DNA from: Streptomyces sp. CNH099
GTDB lineage: Bacteria > Actinomycetota > Actinomycetes > Streptomycetales > Streptomycetaceae
DNA length: 64,000 nt
NCBI GenBank assembly: GCA_000514715.1
Contig: AZWL01000020.1
Coordinates: 61,896-125,895, forward strand
Reading direction: 5' to 3'
Part shown: in pieces, positions 42,251-50,625 of the stretch
Numbering within the stretch: the stretch's first letter is position 1
Layout: each line of letters opens with the position of its first letter
Translations under genes and position numbers: made by a program
The notes under the pieces: generated by a model
Database searches by the model: none
Seen by the model: the letters and a program-made list of their open reading frames with translations, nothing else
What the model was told of the DNA's origin: nothing

Positions 42251-42340
42251 GGGCGCGGAGTTGGCGGGCGCGGAGTTGGCGGGCGCGGAGTTGGCGGGCG
42301 CGGAGTTGGCGGGCGCGGAGTTGGCGGGCGCGGAGTTGGT
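42251..42340. repeat. Six perfect 15-bp tandem repeats (GGGCGCGGAGTTGGC)
   Basis: Units at 42251, 42266, 42281, 42296, 42311 and 42326; only the last base of the last unit differs. Located in non-coding sequence about 30 bp upstream of the methyltransferase start. Confidence 0.95.
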
Positions 42341-42516
42341 GGGCGCGGGGCGGGGGCGCGGGGCCGCGGACCCGGCGGGGACGTGACGTACCGGAGCGGC
42401 GGCCCGCGCGCAACCGCCGTACCGGCAGGGACATATGGCGCGTTCGTGCCCATAGGGGCACGCGTCCGTGCGCGCTCTCTTGACGCCCCCTCTCCGGAGC
42501 GTAACCATCCAGCGCA

Positions 42517-42536
42517 GTGGGAGAGCGCTCTCCCAC
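42517..42536. promoter_or_regulatory. 20-bp perfect palindrome, LacI-type operator
   Basis: GTGGGAGAGCGCTCTCCCAC, centred on GCGC at the expected transcription start of the DUF1996-glycosidase operon. Similar to, but longer than, the CebR box. The LacI gene at 45589 has a related half-site in its own promoter. Confidence 0.75.
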
Positions 42537-42576
42537 GCTCGCTCCCTACCCCCACCCACCCACCAGGAGGCCCCCG

Positions 42577-43629
42577 ATGAGGAGATCGCGCCTCTACGCC
42601 GTGCTCCTGCCGGCCCTGGCCCTGGCCCTGTGCGTCACCGCGCTCGGCGCCATCGCCGCCCCCGGCGAGACGGCCGGCGCGCGCACCGTCCCGGCCGCGT
42701 ACGCCGCCGCCTCCGGCGACGACCCCGACGGCGACGGCTACATCCCCGCCGTCCCGCCCGTCACCGGCGTCCAGCCGTCCGACAAGGAGCCGCCGCACCG
42801 CTACTTCCACGAGTTCCAGGCCAACTGCTCCGTCACCCACACCGGGCCCGACGACCCGATCGTCTACCCCGGCGAGCCGGGCAGGTCCCACGACCACACC
42901 TTCATGGGCAACGACACCACCGACGCCTACAGCACCACCGCCTCGCTGGAAGCCGGCGGCACCGCGTGCAAGGCGCCCGGCGACAAGTCCGCCTACTGGA
43001 TGCCCACGCTCTCCAACGCGGGCGAACCGGTGCTGCCCGTCGGCGAGCAGGTCATCTACTACAAGGCCGGCGTCACCGACTACACCAGTGTCCGCCCGTT
43101 CCCCAAGGGCCTGCGCTTCGTCGCCGGGAGCCCGATGCAGAGCGCCGAGGAGTTCCGCAACCACCCGGGCTTCGTGGAGGGCTGGGAGTGCGGCGAGAGC
43201 TATTTCAACGTCGACTTCCCCGCCACCTGCCCCGACACCCGGGACACCCAGCTCAACATCCGTATGCAGGCGCCCAGCTGCTGGGACGGCCGGTACCTGG
43301 ACACGCCGGACCACCGGAGCCACATGGCGTACCCGGTGGTCAAGCCCGGCACCAACAACAACGTCTGCCCGGAGACCCACCCGGTGGCCCTGCCGATGAT
43401 CGAGTTCAAGATGGCGTTCCCCGTGAACGGGGACATGGCGCAGGTCACGCTCGCCAGCGGCCGCGGCTACTCCTTCCACTACGACTTCATCAACGTCTGG
43501 GACGACGCGACCCTCAAGGCGCTCGTCGACCACTGCGTCGTCGGCGGGCTGCAGTGCGACGCGCGCGGCTACGACCAGACCCACCCGGAAGCGGGCGCGG
43601 CCCTCAACGAGGACTACGAGCTTCCCTGA
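42577..43629 (+). CDS. Secreted DUF1996 protein
   Basis: A 350-residue exported protein. The signal peptide ends near GAIAAPG. DUF1996 core: RYFHEFQANCSVTHTGPDDPIVYPGEPGRSHDHTFMGN, YWMPTLSNAG, CWDGRYLDTPDHRSHMAYP and a late YSFHYDFINVWDD. Conserved His residues (SHDH, DHRSHM) hint at a metal site. Function is not established; family members are secreted by fungi and actinomycetes. ATG 42577 follows AGGAGG. Co-transcribed with the glycosidase 26 bp downstream. Confidence 0.85.
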   Translation: MRRSRLYAVLLPALALALCVTALGAIAAPGETAGARTVPAAYAAASGDDPDGDGYIPAVPPVTGVQPSDKEPPHRYFHEFQANCSVTHTGPDDPIVYPGEPGRSHDHTFMGNDTTDAYSTTASLEAGGTACKAPGDKSAYWMPTLSNAGEPVLPVGEQVIYYKAGVTDYTSVRPFPKGLRFVAGSPMQSAEEFRNHPGFVEGWECGESYFNVDFPATCPDTRDTQLNIRMQAPSCWDGRYLDTPDHRSHMAYPVVKPGTNNNVCPETHPVALPMIEFKMAFPVNGDMAQVTLASGRGYSFHYDFINVWDDATLKALVDHCVVGGLQCDARGYDQTHPEAGAALNEDYELP

Positions 43630-43654
43630 CCCCCACCGCTGGAGGACCCCTCCC

Positions 43655-45529
43655 ATGCACCCTCAACCCCCCGCACCCCGCGGCGCCGCGAGACCCCCGG
43701 GAGACACCTGGCCCGGACACCGGTCCCGGTTCCGGCCCCGGTTCCGGCCCCGGGCCCTACCGGCCGTGGTCGCCGCCGGCGCCCTGCTGGCCGGCCTGAC
43801 GGTCGCCCTCCCGGCCGCCGCGCAGCCGGCCCCGGAACCGGCCGCGCCCCCGTCACCCGACCCCGCAGCCACCACCACCGCCGCCGGAAGCGTCGTCGAG
43901 GTCACCGGCTCGCAGGGCGACTGGCAGCTGACGGTCGACGGCCGGCCGTACACCGTCAAGGGCCTCACCTGGGGCCCGCCCGTCGCCGAGGCCGCCGACC
44001 ACATGCCGGACGTCGCGTCCCTGGGCGCCAACACCGTGCGCACCTGGGGCACCGACGCCACGACCCGCCCGCTGCTCGACGCCGCCGCGGCCAACGGCGT
44101 CAGGGTCATCGCCGGGTTCTGGCTCCAGCCCGGCGGCGGCCCGGGCAGCGGCGGCTGCGTCGACTACGTCTCGGACACCGCGTACAAGAACGACATGCTC
44201 GCCGAGTTCCCCCGCTGGGTCGAGGAGTACCGCGACCACCCCGGGGTGCTGATGTGGAACGTCGGCAACGAGTCGGTCCTCGGGCTGCAGAACTGCTACG
44301 AGGGCGACGAGCTGGAGCGCCAGCGCGACGCGTACACGACCTTCGTCAACGACGTCGCGAAGCGCATCCACGAGGTCGACCCGAACCACCCCGTCACCTC
44401 CACGGACGCCTGGGTCGGCGCCTGGCCGTACTACCGGCGCAACGCCCCCGACCTCGACCTGTACGCCGTCAACGCGTACGCCGCCGTCTGCGACGTGCGC
44501 GCCGCCTGGGAATCCGGCGGCTACGACAAGCCGTACATCGTCACCGAGGGCGGCCCGCCCGGCGAGTGGGAGGTCGAGGACGACGCCAACGGCGTGCCCC
44601 AGGAGCCGTCCGACGTCGCCAAGGCCGCGGGCTACGGCCGCGCGTGGGACTGCGTCACCGGCCACGGCGGCGTCGCACTCGGCGCGACCCTCTTCCACTA
44701 CGGCATCGAGAACGACTTCGGCGGCGTGTGGTTCAACCTCACGCCGGACAGGCAGCGGCGGCTGTCGTACTACGCGGTCAAGGAGGCGTACGGCGGCGAC
44801 ACGAGCGGCGACAACACCCCGCCGGTGATCTCCGGCCTGGCCGCGGAGAACGCGGGCGCCGTGCCGGCCGGCCGGGAGTTCACGCTCTCCGCGGACGTCG
44901 CCGACCCGGACGGGGACGCGGTGGCGTACGAGGTGCTCGTCAACAGCAACTACATAGACGGGAACAAGGCGCTGCAGCCGGCGGAGTCACGGGTGACGGG
45001 CGACGGGACGTTCGCGGTCACGGCGCCGGACCGGCTCGGCGTGTGGAAGGTGTACCTGCGGGCGGACGACGGCCGGGGCAACGTCGGCATCGAGACGCTG
45101 TCGGTGAAGGTCGTCCCGCCGCCGGTCGACGGCACCAACGTCGCCCGGGGCAAGCCGTCCACGGCGTCCACCGAGCAGACCGACGCCTACGGCGACTGCC
45201 CCTGCGAGGCCGGCGACGCCACCGACGGGGACTTCTCCACCCGGTGGGCCAGCGCCTGGTCCGACCCGCAGTGGCTGCGCGTCGACCTCGGCGAGCGGAC
45301 GACGTTCCGGCACGTCCAGCTCGCGTGGGAAGGCGCCTTCGCCAGGTCGTACGCGATCCAGGTCTCCGACGACGGCCAGAGCTGGCGGACGGTGTACGAG
45401 ACCGCCGAGGGCAACGGCGGGATCGACGATCTGGCGGTCTCCGGCACCGGCCGCTACGTGCGGATGAACGGCACCGCGCGCGGCACCGGCTACGGGTACT
45501 CGCTCTACGAGTTCGGCGTGTACAGCTGA
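43655..45529 (+). CDS. Secreted GH2/GH5-like glycosidase with C-terminal CBM32 (F5/8 type C) domain
   Basis: A 624-residue exported enzyme. After a long basic/hydrophobic signal region, a TIM barrel spans ~80-385: LGANTVRTWGTD, GVRVIAGFWLQPG, HPGVLMWNVGNES (acid/base Glu) and PYIVTEGGPPGEWE (nucleophile Glu). A beta-sandwich covers ~395-485, and a discoidin/CBM32 domain covers ~490-624 (DATDGDFSTRWASAWSDPQWLRVDLGERTTFRHVQL). The pattern fits an exo- or endo-beta-glycosidase acting on polysaccharide; the substrate is not evident. GGAGGA precedes the ATG. Confidence 0.82.
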   Translation: MHPQPPAPRGAARPPGDTWPGHRSRFRPRFRPRALPAVVAAGALLAGLTVALPAAAQPAPEPAAPPSPDPAATTTAAGSVVEVTGSQGDWQLTVDGRPYTVKGLTWGPPVAEAADHMPDVASLGANTVRTWGTDATTRPLLDAAAANGVRVIAGFWLQPGGGPGSGGCVDYVSDTAYKNDMLAEFPRWVEEYRDHPGVLMWNVGNESVLGLQNCYEGDELERQRDAYTTFVNDVAKRIHEVDPNHPVTSTDAWVGAWPYYRRNAPDLDLYAVNAYAAVCDVRAAWESGGYDKPYIVTEGGPPGEWEVEDDANGVPQEPSDVAKAAGYGRAWDCVTGHGGVALGATLFHYGIENDFGGVWFNLTPDRQRRLSYYAVKEAYGGDTSGDNTPPVISGLAAENAGAVPAGREFTLSADVADPDGDAVAYEVLVNSNYIDGNKALQPAESRVTGDGTFAVTAPDRLGVWKVYLRADDGRGNVGIETLSVKVVPPPVDGTNVARGKPSTASTEQTDAYGDCPCEAGDATDGDFSTRWASAWSDPQWLRVDLGERTTFRHVQLAWEGAFARSYAIQVSDDGQSWRTVYETAEGNGGIDDLAVSGTGRYVRMNGTARGTGYGYSLYEFGVYS

Positions 45530-45542
45530 CCGAGCAAGTCTC

Positions 45543-45580
45543 GGAGAGCGGTTTCCAGCGCGTGCTGCCGCTCCTATAAA
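45543..45580 (+). promoter_or_regulatory. lacI-type gene promoter with overlapping operator-like site
   Basis: GGAGAGCGGTTTCC (45543-45556) resembles the operator core GGAGAGCGCTCTCC of 42517-42536 and overlaps the -35 region. TATAAA (45575-45580) is the -10 box, 8 bp before the ATG. Confidence 0.6.
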
Positions 45581-45588
45581 GTGCGCGT

Positions 45589-46620
45589 ATGAGCCGACCG
45601 CCGACGCTGGAGGACGTGGCCCGGGTCGCCGGAGTGTCCCGGGCCACGGTCTCGCGCGTGATCAACGGCACCCGGAACGTGGACCCCTCCATCCAGGAGA
45701 CCGTCCGCGCCGCCGTCCGCACCACCGGCTACGCCCCCAACAGCGCGGCCCGCTCCCTCGTCACCCGGCGCACCGGCGCGGTGGGCCTGGTGATCTCCGG
45801 CGCCGGCGAGGGCGACGACGAGTCCGCGTACCGGCGCCACGTCTTCTCCGACCCCTTCTTCGGCCGCGTCGTCGACGGCGTGATCGGCGCGCTGCGCCCG
45901 CGCGGCATGCACCCGATGCTGATGCTCGCCGAGTCCGCGGAGGCCCGCGAGCAGGTCGTCGCGCACCTGCGGCAGGGCATCGCGGACGGCGCGCTGCTGG
46001 TCTCCACGCACGGCGAGGACCCGCTGCCGCGGATGCTGACCGGCGCGGGCGTGCCGACCGTGCTGTTCGCCCGCCCGGCCCGCCCCGTCCCCGCCGGCTA
46101 CGTCGACCTCGCCCACCGCGACGGCGCCCGCCTGGCCGCCGAGCACCTGCTCGCCCGCGGCTGCCGCCGGCCGGTGACGATCTGCGGCCCCCTGGACGTA
46201 CTGGCCGGGCAGGAGCGGCTCGACGGCTTCGGCCAGGCGATGGCCCGCCACGGCCTGGCGTACGTGCCCTGCGCGGAGGGCAACTTCACGGCGGCGAGCG
46301 GCGAACAGGCCATGACCCGGCTGCTGCGCGAACACCCCGACCTGGACGGCGTCTTCGCGGCGAACGACCTGATGGCACGGGCCGCCGCACACGTACTCCA
46401 GGAGCACGGCAAGCGGGTGCCGCAGGACGTGGCGGTGGTCGGCTTCGACGACAGCAGCGCGGCGACGGCGGCCCGGCCGGAGCTGACGACGGTGCGGCAG
46501 CCGGTGGAGGACATGGCGGGCGAGATGGTGCGGCTGCTGCTGGCGGCCCTGGAGTCCCCGGAGGCACCGCCGAAGTCAGTGATCTTCGAACCGGACCTGG
46601 TGATCCGCGAGTCGGCGTAG
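45589..46620 (+). CDS. LacI-family transcriptional regulator
   Basis: A 343-residue repressor. The N-terminal TLEDVARVAGVSRATVSRVINGTRNVDPSIQ is the LacI helix-turn-helix; hinge helix NSAARSLVTRRTGAVGLVI; periplasmic-binding-like sensor domain with DLDGVFAANDLMARAAAHVL and VAVVGFDDSSAATAARPELTTVRQP. The -10 box lies 8 bp before the ATG, so the mRNA is probably leaderless. It likely controls itself and the DUF1996-glycosidase operon just upstream. Confidence 0.92.
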   Translation: MSRPPTLEDVARVAGVSRATVSRVINGTRNVDPSIQETVRAAVRTTGYAPNSAARSLVTRRTGAVGLVISGAGEGDDESAYRRHVFSDPFFGRVVDGVIGALRPRGMHPMLMLAESAEAREQVVAHLRQGIADGALLVSTHGEDPLPRMLTGAGVPTVLFARPARPVPAGYVDLAHRDGARLAAEHLLARGCRRPVTICGPLDVLAGQERLDGFGQAMARHGLAYVPCAEGNFTAASGEQAMTRLLREHPDLDGVFAANDLMARAAAHVLQEHGKRVPQDVAVVGFDDSSAATAARPELTTVRQPVEDMAGEMVRLLLAALESPEAPPKSVIFEPDLVIRESA

Positions 46621-46786
46621 CCCGGCGGGGGCCGCGCGCTGCGGGGCGGGGCCGCGTTTCCGTCCGGGTGGCCGGTGACCGTCGCCGATCACCTCAATCC
46701 GTCCAGTCGGCCCCCGCATCCAGGCGATCGTCTACGGTGGGCGTGGCCGCTGCCGGCGCAGCCACGGGGGAACGGGGAAGAAGGTC

Positions 46787-48091
46787 ATGCTCAGGAGAAC
46801 ACCGCGACGCGCCAGAGCAGCGGTCGTGCTGATACTTCTCGCCCTGATCGCAGGCGCCTGCACCAACGGCGGCAAGGAGGCGAAGAAGCCCCCCGCACAG
46901 TCGGAGTCGCTGAAGAAGCTGTGGGAAGTGCCGTCCTCGGTGACCGGATACGTCGGAGGTGCGTCCAACGCGACCCCCACCGGTCCTGGCCTGTGGACCG
47001 GCGACGATGTCGTCGCGGTGCTGAGCGGGCAGAACGGGGACGCCCTCACGGGCTTCAGTACCCGTACCGGCAGGCAGCGCTGGAAGATGGAGTTTCCCGC
47101 CGGCTCCTACCGCGTCTGCGCGCTGTCGCACGAGGTGAACGCCGACGGCATCGGCGGGGTGGTGCTCCGCACGCCCGAGGGCTGCACCATGGTCGCCGCG
47201 GTGTCCCTGGCCGACGGATCCGTGCTCTGGCACGCCACGGCCAACCCACGGGGCGCCGTCGACGCGCGCGTCAGCGTCGGTGCGGAGGCTCTCACCGCGT
47301 CCTTCCGGTGCGTCGGAGTGCGCCGTTTCGCGCTGAGCGACGGCGCGGAGTTGCCGTCCCCGCTGAAGGGAGGCAAGCGTTGTCCGACCGAAGTCGACCA
47401 CAGGGGCGGGCTGCTGGCCGTGCGCAGACAGGCCGGCGAAGCGAGTTCCGCGGACAGCTCCGGAGCGGCCGGGAAGCCGATCCCGAAGGGGGAGGCCGCG
47501 TTCGAGCTGTACGACACCGACTCCGGCGAACGGCTGTGGCAGCGGCTGGTGGACCCCGGGGAAAGCAGGCTGTACGGCATGCTCGCCGAGGAACCGGTCA
47601 CCCTGGATCTGGAGGAGGGCGGCCGACGCATGGTCCGCACCTTCGACAGCGACGGCGAGCCGGGGCACACCTTTGACAAGGTGCCGGACACGGCCACGGG
47701 AATGCGGGTACTCGGCGTCGACGACGAGGTACTGGTCGGCAGCGACAGCGGGGGCGACTCCGCCACCGCGTACGACCTGCGCGCCGGCAAGCGGTTGTGG
47801 ACCCGGGACAAGGACGACTTCAAGCCCTTCGGTATCCGGCGCGAAGGTGTGCTTGCCCGGCAGGATCGGGGGGAGGCCCTTGCGCATGAGGTGTGGTTCG
47901 CCCAGCACGACCTGCGCGATCCCGACCGGAAGCAGACCCTCGGCAGGCTGCCCCGCCACAAGGACATGATCGCCCAGATCATCGTCGTCGGCTGGGACGA
48001 CGAACGGCTGTACGTCCAGCGGGCCACGGGAGACGGTACGAGCGTGGTGGCCTATGCGCTCCCCGAGCGCGGCGCCGACGCGCTCGACTGA
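46787..48091 (+). CDS. PQQ-like beta-propeller lipoprotein
   Basis: A 434-residue secreted lipoprotein with lipobox LIAGAC (Cys ~25). The mature part has repeated WD/PQQ-like strands: GFSTRTGRQRWKMEF, SLADGSVLWHATA, YDTDSGERLWQRLV and YDLRAGKRLWTRD. Such proteins are common in Streptomyces and of unknown function, possibly scaffolds at the cell surface. ATG 46787 follows GAAGAAGG. Not obviously in an operon. Confidence 0.82.
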   Translation: MLRRTPRRARAAVVLILLALIAGACTNGGKEAKKPPAQSESLKKLWEVPSSVTGYVGGASNATPTGPGLWTGDDVVAVLSGQNGDALTGFSTRTGRQRWKMEFPAGSYRVCALSHEVNADGIGGVVLRTPEGCTMVAAVSLADGSVLWHATANPRGAVDARVSVGAEALTASFRCVGVRRFALSDGAELPSPLKGGKRCPTEVDHRGGLLAVRRQAGEASSADSSGAAGKPIPKGEAAFELYDTDSGERLWQRLVDPGESRLYGMLAEEPVTLDLEEGGRRMVRTFDSDGEPGHTFDKVPDTATGMRVLGVDDEVLVGSDSGGDSATAYDLRAGKRLWTRDKDDFKPFGIRREGVLARQDRGEALAHEVWFAQHDLRDPDRKQTLGRLPRHKDMIAQIIVVGWDDERLYVQRATGDGTSVVAYALPERGADALD

Positions 48092-48154
48092 CGCTCCGGC
48101 GATCCGCACCCTGCGCCCGCCCTGGCACGAACCCGCCCCACCACCGCAGCGTCG

Positions 48155-48700
48155 TCATCGATCCCACAGTTCCGCCGGAGAAGCGGGGATCGTCAGCCGG
48201 GCCCAGGCGAGGGTGCCTCCGCGCAGCGGGTTCGCCCCCCATTTCTCGGCGAGCTGGTCGACAATAAGCAGACCCCGGCCCGAGTCGGCGATCTCCTCCG
48301 CGCCGTGGGCGTCGTCAACCTCGGGCGCCTTGCCGGAGCCCGGCTCGGCGACGTGCTCGACGATCCGGACCGGTCGGCGCGGCCCTTGGTCGACCACATT
48401 GATCGTCAACCAGCGGTCCCGCAGGTGCAGACGGAACTCGACCACGCGGCTGGCGGTGTGCAGGACCGTGTTGGCGGCGAACTCGGACACGATCAGCTCC
48501 GCATCCGCCCGAACCTCCCCGGGGACCTGCCAGTCCACCAACCAGTACCGCGCGATGGTGCGGGCAGTGCCGGGCGTCGCGCGTGCGCCCGGCAGAAAGA
48601 AGCTGACGTCCTGCCCCCGCCCACGCCAGCGGACCGCACCACGGGCGGCGAAGTGGTCGAACACGACTCCGGACGCGCCTGCGCTTCGGTTCCGGATCAC
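48155..48700 (-). CDS. Histidine-kinase-like ATPase (RsbW/SpoIIAB type)
   Basis: A 181-residue soluble GHKL ATPase domain protein. N box ELIVSEFAANTVLHTAS, G1 box VVDQGPRRPV, and G2 GRGLLIVDQLAEKWG. Such lone domains act as anti-sigma factors or work beside XRE/DUF397 pairs in Streptomyces. GTG 48700 with GAAGG upstream. The gene faces a DUF397 gene, but the XRE gene that normally lies between them is missing except for a remnant. Confidence 0.88.
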   Translation of the reverse strand: MIRNRSAGASGVVFDHFAARGAVRWRGRGQDVSFFLPGARATPGTARTIARYWLVDWQVPGEVRADAELIVSEFAANTVLHTASRVVEFRLHLRDRWLTINVVDQGPRRPVRIVEHVAEPGSGKAPEVDDAHGAEEIADSGRGLLIVDQLAEKWGANPLRGGTLAWARLTIPASPAELWDR

Positions 48701-48785
48701 GTTCGATTACCTTCGTTCCCAGGCGGCCGATGCGTCGGCATCCGCCCGACTGCTCGGCGCAGTACGACAGGAGATCTCCCCGTGA
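48690..48785 (+). pseudogene. C-terminal relic of an XRE/DUF5753 regulator
   Basis: The plus strand encodes FDYLRSQAADASASARLLGAVRQEIS and a stop that overlaps the DUF397 start by four bases (GTGA). This is the typical end of the helix-turn-helix DUF5753 regulators that precede DUF397 genes. The upstream ~250 codons are absent; the divergent ATPase gene starts inside this remnant. A deletion therefore removed the regulator and joined its tail to the ATPase 5' end. Confidence 0.6.
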
Positions 48786-49003
48786 CTCACCGCCCTTCCT
48801 CTCTCCCCGCCGAACCCGCCGCACGCTGGTTCAAGAGCAGTTACAGCGGCGGCGACGGAAACGAGTGCGTCGAGGTCGCCCACCTCGCCGCCGACCGCGT
48901 CGGCGTACGCGACTCGAAGGACCCGCCGGGCCCCGTGCTCACCTTCGACCGCCAGGCGTTCGCCGACTTCGTCACCGCCGTCGCGACGGACCGCTGGACG
49001 TGA
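48782..49003 (+). CDS. DUF397 protein
   Basis: A 73-residue protein with the full family pattern: WFKSSYSGGDGNECVEVAHLAADRVGVRDSKDPPGPVLTFDRQAFADFV. GTG 48782 has AGGAG 8 nt upstream. In other Streptomyces these small proteins work with an adjacent XRE/DUF5753 regulator, as in the BldB/WhiJ-type pairs. Here that partner is deleted, leaving an orphan. Confidence 0.9.
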   Translation: MTHRPSSLPAEPAARWFKSSYSGGDGNECVEVAHLAADRVGVRDSKDPPGPVLTFDRQAFADFVTAVATDRWT

Positions 49004-49022
49004 CCGGCGTCCGGAACTGACC

Positions 49023-49050
49023 GAAGGGGCCGCCCGCGGGCGGCCCCTTC
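49023..49050 (+). terminator. 28-bp perfect palindrome terminator
   Basis: GAAGGGGCCGCCCG (49023-49036) directly followed by its complement (49037-49050), 20 bp after the DUF397 stop. Confidence 0.75.
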
Positions 49051-49379
49051 ACCCTTGCCTGCCCCCAGATGTGCGGCCGGCCTGCCCCGCCGAAGCGGAC
49101 ACCCAGGATTGCGGTGGTGACGAGACCGAGAGCCTATGTCAGCCGAGTTGCGGCGGCTGCCCGTGTCGGGCCGCCCCCTGATCACGTCGCTCCAGTCCTC
49201 TCGGTCAGCCAAGCTGACCCCGCTGTTGCTGAGGTTCACCCCAACGAGCCCTTCGTTCTGGGCTGTCGGGTGGAACAGGCTGGTCAGCGGGCAGCACACC
49301 GGCGGCCGGAAGAACCCTGAACGCTCTCACCGATCCAGGTGGGGTGCTATCGCAGTTTCGGCGTCTGTACCTATGCCCT
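49051..49379. other. Gene-free stretch at the left border of the low-GC patch
   Basis: 329 bp downstream of the DUF397 terminator and of the minus-strand PG-binding gene. Base composition falls across it. No gene, repeat or clear regulatory site is seen. Confidence 0.5.
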
Positions 49380-49907
49380 CTACACCCCGCTCGTGCAGTA
49401 GTTCGCCAGGGAGCCGTTTTCATGACGCAGCGGCCAGAGCATACGCTGCCGTGTTTCCGGGCCGTAGACGCCGTCGACCCCGGCGCCTGCCTCGGCCTGT
49501 ACCTTCCGCAGCGCCGTCTCGGTTTTCTCACCAAAGATGCCGTCAATGGTGATGTCCGGCGTCACTCTGTCGCTGTAGCAGAGATTGATCGCCTCCTGCA
49601 GCGTCCTGACACCGGGACTCTGCGAACCTTGGCTCATCGTGCAGTTCCTGCTCCCCGAGGAACTGTTGTACGGCTGGCGGATGTGATAGGAGCCACCGGC
49701 CATGACACGCTTCCAGGAGTCGCACCAGCCGGCAAGTGGGGTGGCGACGTCGGCTGGTTGGGCAGTGGCCCATGTCGCCCCGCGGGCACCGGCCAGGAAA
49801 GTCTCCCCTGAATTAGCCGCTGCGGAGTCGGCAACAGCCACGCCTCCGGTCCCCAAGAGGGCTGTGAAGGCCACGAGTGCGGTTGCCGAAGCCTTTGCAC
49901 TGATCAT
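49380..49907 (-). CDS. Secreted peptidoglycan-binding-domain protein
   Basis: 175 residues. The signal peptide MISAKASATALVAFTALLGTGGVAVADSA leads to a short region with WCDSWKRVMAGGSYHIRQPYNSSSGSRNCTMSQGS, then a PG_binding_1 domain: GVRTLQEAINLCYSDRVTPDITIDGIFGEKTETALRKVQAEAGAGVDGVYGPETRQRM. Four Cys in the mature protein may form disulfides. It would bind cell-wall peptidoglycan. The reading frame stays open upstream to beyond 50048, but ATG 49907 with the signal peptide is the credible start. Lower GC than its surroundings. Confidence 0.82.
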   Translation of the reverse strand: MISAKASATALVAFTALLGTGGVAVADSAAANSGETFLAGARGATWATAQPADVATPLAGWCDSWKRVMAGGSYHIRQPYNSSSGSRNCTMSQGSQSPGVRTLQEAINLCYSDRVTPDITIDGIFGEKTETALRKVQAEAGAGVDGVYGPETRQRMLWPLRHENGSLANYCTSGV

Positions 49908-50256
49908 ACTCTCACCCAGTTCCACTAATCCCGAGAATTCAGTCGAGCCAGGGGCCAGATTGCTCCCATATCTGATTTCCATGTTTCTCCGGGCAACCAG
50001 CATGACCGTCCCAACGCCCGAACCTTGCAGGGATTCTGGGCCAGACATGACTACTATTCGGGTACCCTTCTGCCCGGTCTGCTCAGTGAGCGTCCAGCCG
50101 TTCTTGCGCAGCAGGCCATCAGGTCCTCGAATCCTTCCTGCCAGCAGGTAGGTCCACGCTGTGGCCAGCGGCCGTCGATGGTGGTCAGCGGTGACGCAGC
50201 CATCTCCACACCACCCCCAGCTCCAAGGTCACGATGCACAGCTGGAGTACTGGGGC
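49908..50256. other. Gap with an open, coding-like minus-strand frame
   Basis: 349 bp between two small secreted genes. On the minus strand the frame of the PG-binding gene is open upstream and reads LLRKNGWTLTEQTGQKG, then MLVARRNMEIRYGSNLAPG. This looks coding but has no recognisable start or stop of its own. It may be a remnant of another gene; I do not annotate it as a CDS. Confidence 0.3.
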
Positions 50257-50625
50257 TCACCAGGGGTAGTAGTGCCACTTGGTGCACGCGCTGTTCGTAC
50301 CGTTGGGACCGGCGCAAACTCGCGCAGCATCGACAGTCCCGGTCGGGCGTTCGCTGCCACAGCCGAAGTCGCTGCCGTTGGCGTCGCCTACGTGGTCGCG
50401 TACTCCGCTTTTCGTCCTGTACTCCGTGCGCACTCCCCATCCATCAGCATTTATATCGCACGCTGAGACATAGTGATCGTCGGCACTTCCAGACCCACGC
50501 AGGAGACCGCCTGACCAGAGTTCCATTTTCTCAAGACCCATGGCGCTGTCAGGTATAAGCATTACAGCTGCGGCGGCCACTCCCGCTATTACGAGACGAG
50601 ACTTAGTTCTGGGGGTCTGCCTCAT
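50257..50625 (-). CDS. Small secreted protein of unknown function
   Basis: A 122-residue exported protein; signal peptide MRQTPRTKSRLVIAGVAAAAVMLIPDSAMG. The ~93-residue mature part contains four Cys (VSACDINADGWG, DFGCGSERP, RVCAGPNG, SACTKWHYYPW) and many Gly/Ser/Asp. AAGGAGG lies 7 nt before the ATG, strong support for a real gene. No family recognised; the Cys spacing suggests a disulfide-stabilised extracellular protein. In the low-GC patch. Confidence 0.75.
   Translation of the reverse strand: MRQTPRTKSRLVIAGVAAAAVMLIPDSAMGLEKMELWSGGLLRGSGSADDHYVSACDINADGWGVRTEYRTKSGVRDHVGDANGSDFGCGSERPTGTVDAARVCAGPNGTNSACTKWHYYPW

Larger units (their letters stand above)
42220..42576. other. Divergent intergenic region with tandem repeats, promoter and operator
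   Basis: 357 bp between the methyltransferase and DUF1996 genes. It contains six 15-bp repeats (42251-42340), a candidate promoter TTGACG (42480-42485) - 16 nt - TAACCA (42502-42507), and a 20-bp palindrome (42517-42536). No gene is seen. Confidence 0.7.

Noticed and set aside
42251..42340. Possible CRISPR array
   Set aside because: The 15-bp units are directly adjacent with no spacers; a simple tandem repeat.
49702..50151. A 149-residue plus-strand frame
   Set aside because: Antisense to the PG-binding gene's signal peptide region, without a ribosome site or recognisable domain.
50054..50440. A 128-residue minus-strand frame
   Set aside because: Overlaps the better-supported secreted gene at 50257-50625 in another frame; Arg-rich shadow.
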